A stretch of 31,309 nt of DNA from positions 1-31,309 of the IMG/VR virus record IMGVR_UViG_3300009506_000702. One strand, 5' to 3'. The notes beneath the pieces were generated by a model that was not told where the DNA came from, ran no database searches, and saw only the letters and a list, made by a program, of their open reading frames with translations. Position numbers and translations under genes: made by a program. This stretch comes from a virus. This document shows, in pieces, positions 29,906-31,309 of this stretch; position 1 is the first letter of the stretch; every line of letters starts with the position of its first letter.

Positions 29906-30129
29906 AAGAGGACGGGCTCACGGGCGGGCGCCGATGGGAGCGCGTGGGGCAGTCAGTCTACCGAAAAGGGGACGTGTACGTGTGGAGAGAGGGCCGAGCT
30001 TGGTGGCGTTGTGTGCTGCCCCCTCAATCGTTTCGATGGGCTCTCCATTCCGTGTGCATGAGCCCATTTGGTATTTGGCAGAAAAGCTCGGGACCATTCC
30101 CGACTATGGCCAAAGCGAGGCGGGGGTGA
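29902..30129 (+). CDS. Small hypothetical protein, 75 aa
   Basis: Starts at ATGA with the previous stop. Residues 1-45 are Trp/Arg-rich and look folded (WERVGQSVYRKGDVYVWREG). The last ~30 are less protein-like and lie over a frame that may be the true start of the next gene. The end of this gene is therefore uncertain. Confidence 0.45.
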   Translation: MKEDGLTGGRRWERVGQSVYRKGDVYVWREGRAWWRCVLPPQSFRWALHSVCMSPFGIWQKSSGPFPTMAKARRG

Positions 30130-30431
30130 TGGTGCGTTGCCGGCATTGTGGGGAGAGATTTCCCACACGTGAAAAGGTGCTCAGCCACCTATTCAAGAAA
30201 CATCCGGACGTGGTGGAGCCTTTGTTGGAGCCCCATCTCGAGGTGTGCCCACCATTCGCAAAAAAGGACGAGGGGCCATCTTTGTTTGATGGGTTGGCCT
30301 CCGGACGGTTCCCACGATTGGACCCGTTGGGATGGGAGTACAACCGGGACGATGACCACGGTGACATGGCGTTTGGTTTCCATGAAATCACCATTGCTGA
30401 TTTGTATTACGAGAATTGGGAGACACAATGA
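30129..30431 (+). CDS. C2H2 zinc finger protein
   Basis: 100 residues from the ATG in TGATG, with GAGGCGGGGG upstream. In-frame starts at 30036 (ATG) and 30054 (GTG) would add 25-31 residues that also look protein-like (IWYLAEKLGTIPDYGQSEAG) but lack binding sites. RCRHCGERF then SHLFKKH is a classical C-X2-C-X12-H-X4-H finger. The remainder is acidic and aromatic. Single C2H2 fingers in phages are usually small DNA-binding regulators. Confidence 0.6.
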   Translation: MVRCRHCGERFPTREKVLSHLFKKHPDVVEPLLEPHLEVCPPFAKKDEGPSLFDGLASGRFPRLDPLGWEYNRDDDHGDMAFGFHEITIADLYYENWETQ

Positions 30432-30958
30432 GCCTCTACAATCTGTTGCATGGCATGAATCCACTCTCTGACCTTTTCTTGGGCATGCTCAATTTGACCC
30501 CAGGGGACGTGGGACGGTTTCGAGATTGCTACCTCCAAAAGACCGAGGCGGGCGAGCTTGAGATCCACGTCTACACTCGCAACGGGGGTGGCAACCGGGA
30601 CCATTGGGATTTCTCCTATGAGGAGGAGACCGAGGGTGAATCCTGCCCGTGTCCAGGCTGCACCATTGAGCACAAGCTCCCCAAGCATCCCCACTACCTC
30701 AGAGATTTTGACGATGATTTTGATTGCACCTACGCCACGGTGGTTTTCAAAGTGCCGGACGAATTCAAGGCGTGGTGCTCGGAAATGATGGCCACGGTGC
30801 TCGAGCAAGAGACGCCGGCCGAGAAGTGGCGAGACCTCTTTGCCAAGCTCCAACAGGGTGACGAGTCTGACCCCAAGGTCCAACGAGCCATGGCGGTGGG
30901 CAAGTCCATCATGGAGCAAATCGACAAGGCCCCCAATGGGGGCGTGATTGAGGTGTAG
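30428..30958 (+). CDS. Conserved phage protein of unknown function
   Basis: 176 residues from ATGA. SLYNLLHGMNPLSDLFLGML, RFRDCYLQ, IHVYTRNGGGNRDHW, HPHYLRDFDDDFDCTYAT and VVFKVP make an arrangement (NP..., RFRD, TR.GGGNR, hp.Y..d.DD.fD.TY) that I associate with an uncharacterised protein of many tailed phages. ESCPCPGC adds a small cysteine group. The strict conservation suggests an enzyme or nucleotide-binding role, but none is established to my knowledge. Confidence 0.7.
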   Translation: MSLYNLLHGMNPLSDLFLGMLNLTPGDVGRFRDCYLQKTEAGELEIHVYTRNGGGNRDHWDFSYEEETEGESCPCPGCTIEHKLPKHPHYLRDFDDDFDCTYATVVFKVPDEFKAWCSEMMATVLEQETPAEKWRDLFAKLQQGDESDPKVQRAMAVGKSIMEQIDKAPNGGVIEV

Positions 30959-30959
30959 C

Positions 30960-31309
30960 GTGTTTGACACAACCATTCTCAAGACCGCGGCTCCCTACCC
31001 ACAAACGGTGCATGAGCATCGTGCTCCCACAGATGACTCGATTCGGATTCTGAGGGAAATGGAGGAAAAGGCGCGGCAACAGGTGGCCGATTCATTCGTT
31101 TTCACGGACAACCACGTCAACGGCTCGGTCACAGTCATGCACAACGAGTTGACCCCGGACCGGACCGTCTACGTGAGGCTCACTCTCAACGGGAGAGAGC
31201 ACAAAGACAAATTTGTGGTCCAAGATGCGTCCCTCATGTTGGACAGGCATGCGGCCGAGGAAATGTTGCTCGAGCGGCTGTCCAAGTTGATCACGGGGAT
31301 GCTCTACCA
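30960..31309 (+). CDS. Hypothetical protein, 3' partial
   Basis: A GTG one base after the previous stop opens a frame that stays open to the window end (116 codons visible). It begins MFDTTILKTAAPYPQTV, continues with a charged helix (IRILREMEEKARQQ) and a beta region (RTVYVRLTLNGREHK), then a helical end. Codon use matches the neighbours. Not recognised. Confidence 0.6.
   Translation, partial: MFDTTILKTAAPYPQTVHEHRAPTDDSIRILREMEEKARQQVADSFVFTDNHVNGSVTVMHNELTPDRTVYVRLTLNGREHKDKFVVQDASLMLDRHAAEEMLLERLSKLITGMLY

Overview
The window is about 31 kb of densely packed DNA with every supported gene on the + strand. Adjacent genes are joined mostly by ATGA, TGATG or TAATG stop-start overlaps. The content is that of a tailed bacteriophage (or a very close relative) of a probably Gram-negative bacterium: a virion fibre-like protein, a holin/spanin-like lysis cassette, and a large replication-recombination block with its own polymerase, helicases, primase, single-strand binding protein and sliding clamp. 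G+C looks to be in the mid-to-upper 50s per cent. I see no integrase, lysogeny repressor, tRNA gene, insertion sequence or CRISPR array. The host cannot be named from the sequence.

Layout. 1-4173: the end of an unidentified gene, a long repeat-containing tail-fibre-like protein, two small unknowns, then a holin-like and two spanin-like proteins. 4174-4440: the longest non-coding stretch, with a perfect palindrome, a promoter-like site, a long inverted repeat and a GATC cluster. 4441-5949: UvsW-like SF2 helicase. 5950-6115: promoter-like site followed by three hairpins, the last an excellent intrinsic terminator (candidate small RNA). 6116-10094: unknowns, DnaB-like helicase, Toprim primase, RHH protein. 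10095-10804: hairpin-rich leader and a sigma-factor-like gene. 10858-14639: RAMA/DUF2924-like protein, family A DNA polymerase, HTH protein, coiled-coil protein. 14641-22163: gp32-like ssDNA-binding protein, RecA/UvsX-like recombinase, zinc ribbon protein, SbcD/gp47 and SbcC/gp46 nuclease pair, RuvC-like resolvase. 22174-24973: small DNA-binding or zinc proteins. 24977-27183: divergent beta-clamp-like protein and an amidase endolysin. 27257-28492: DpdA/TGT-like DNA transglycosylase with its own promoter/operator. 28504-31309: small zinc proteins, a CheY-like receiver, and several conserved phage unknowns; the last is cut by the window end.

How it fits together. The replication genes form an almost complete phage replisome (helicase, primase, PolA, clamp, SSB) with recombination-dependent functions (RecA-like, gp46/47-like, UvsW-like, RuvC-like). 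The most striking regulatory signal is a bipartite sequence, TTGGCCA-N16-CGTTAWA, found five times with identical spacing and always in front of a gene or operon. It looks like a promoter for a dedicated sigma factor, and a sigma-like gene lies in the window. A second strong signal is a probable -1 frameshift (C CCT TTT directly before the stop codon) at the end of the ssDNA-binding protein gene. It would add a 62-residue cysteine-cluster domain that has no start codon of its own. The DpdA-like gene suggests 7-deazaguanine DNA modification, although no precursor-synthesis genes are visible here.
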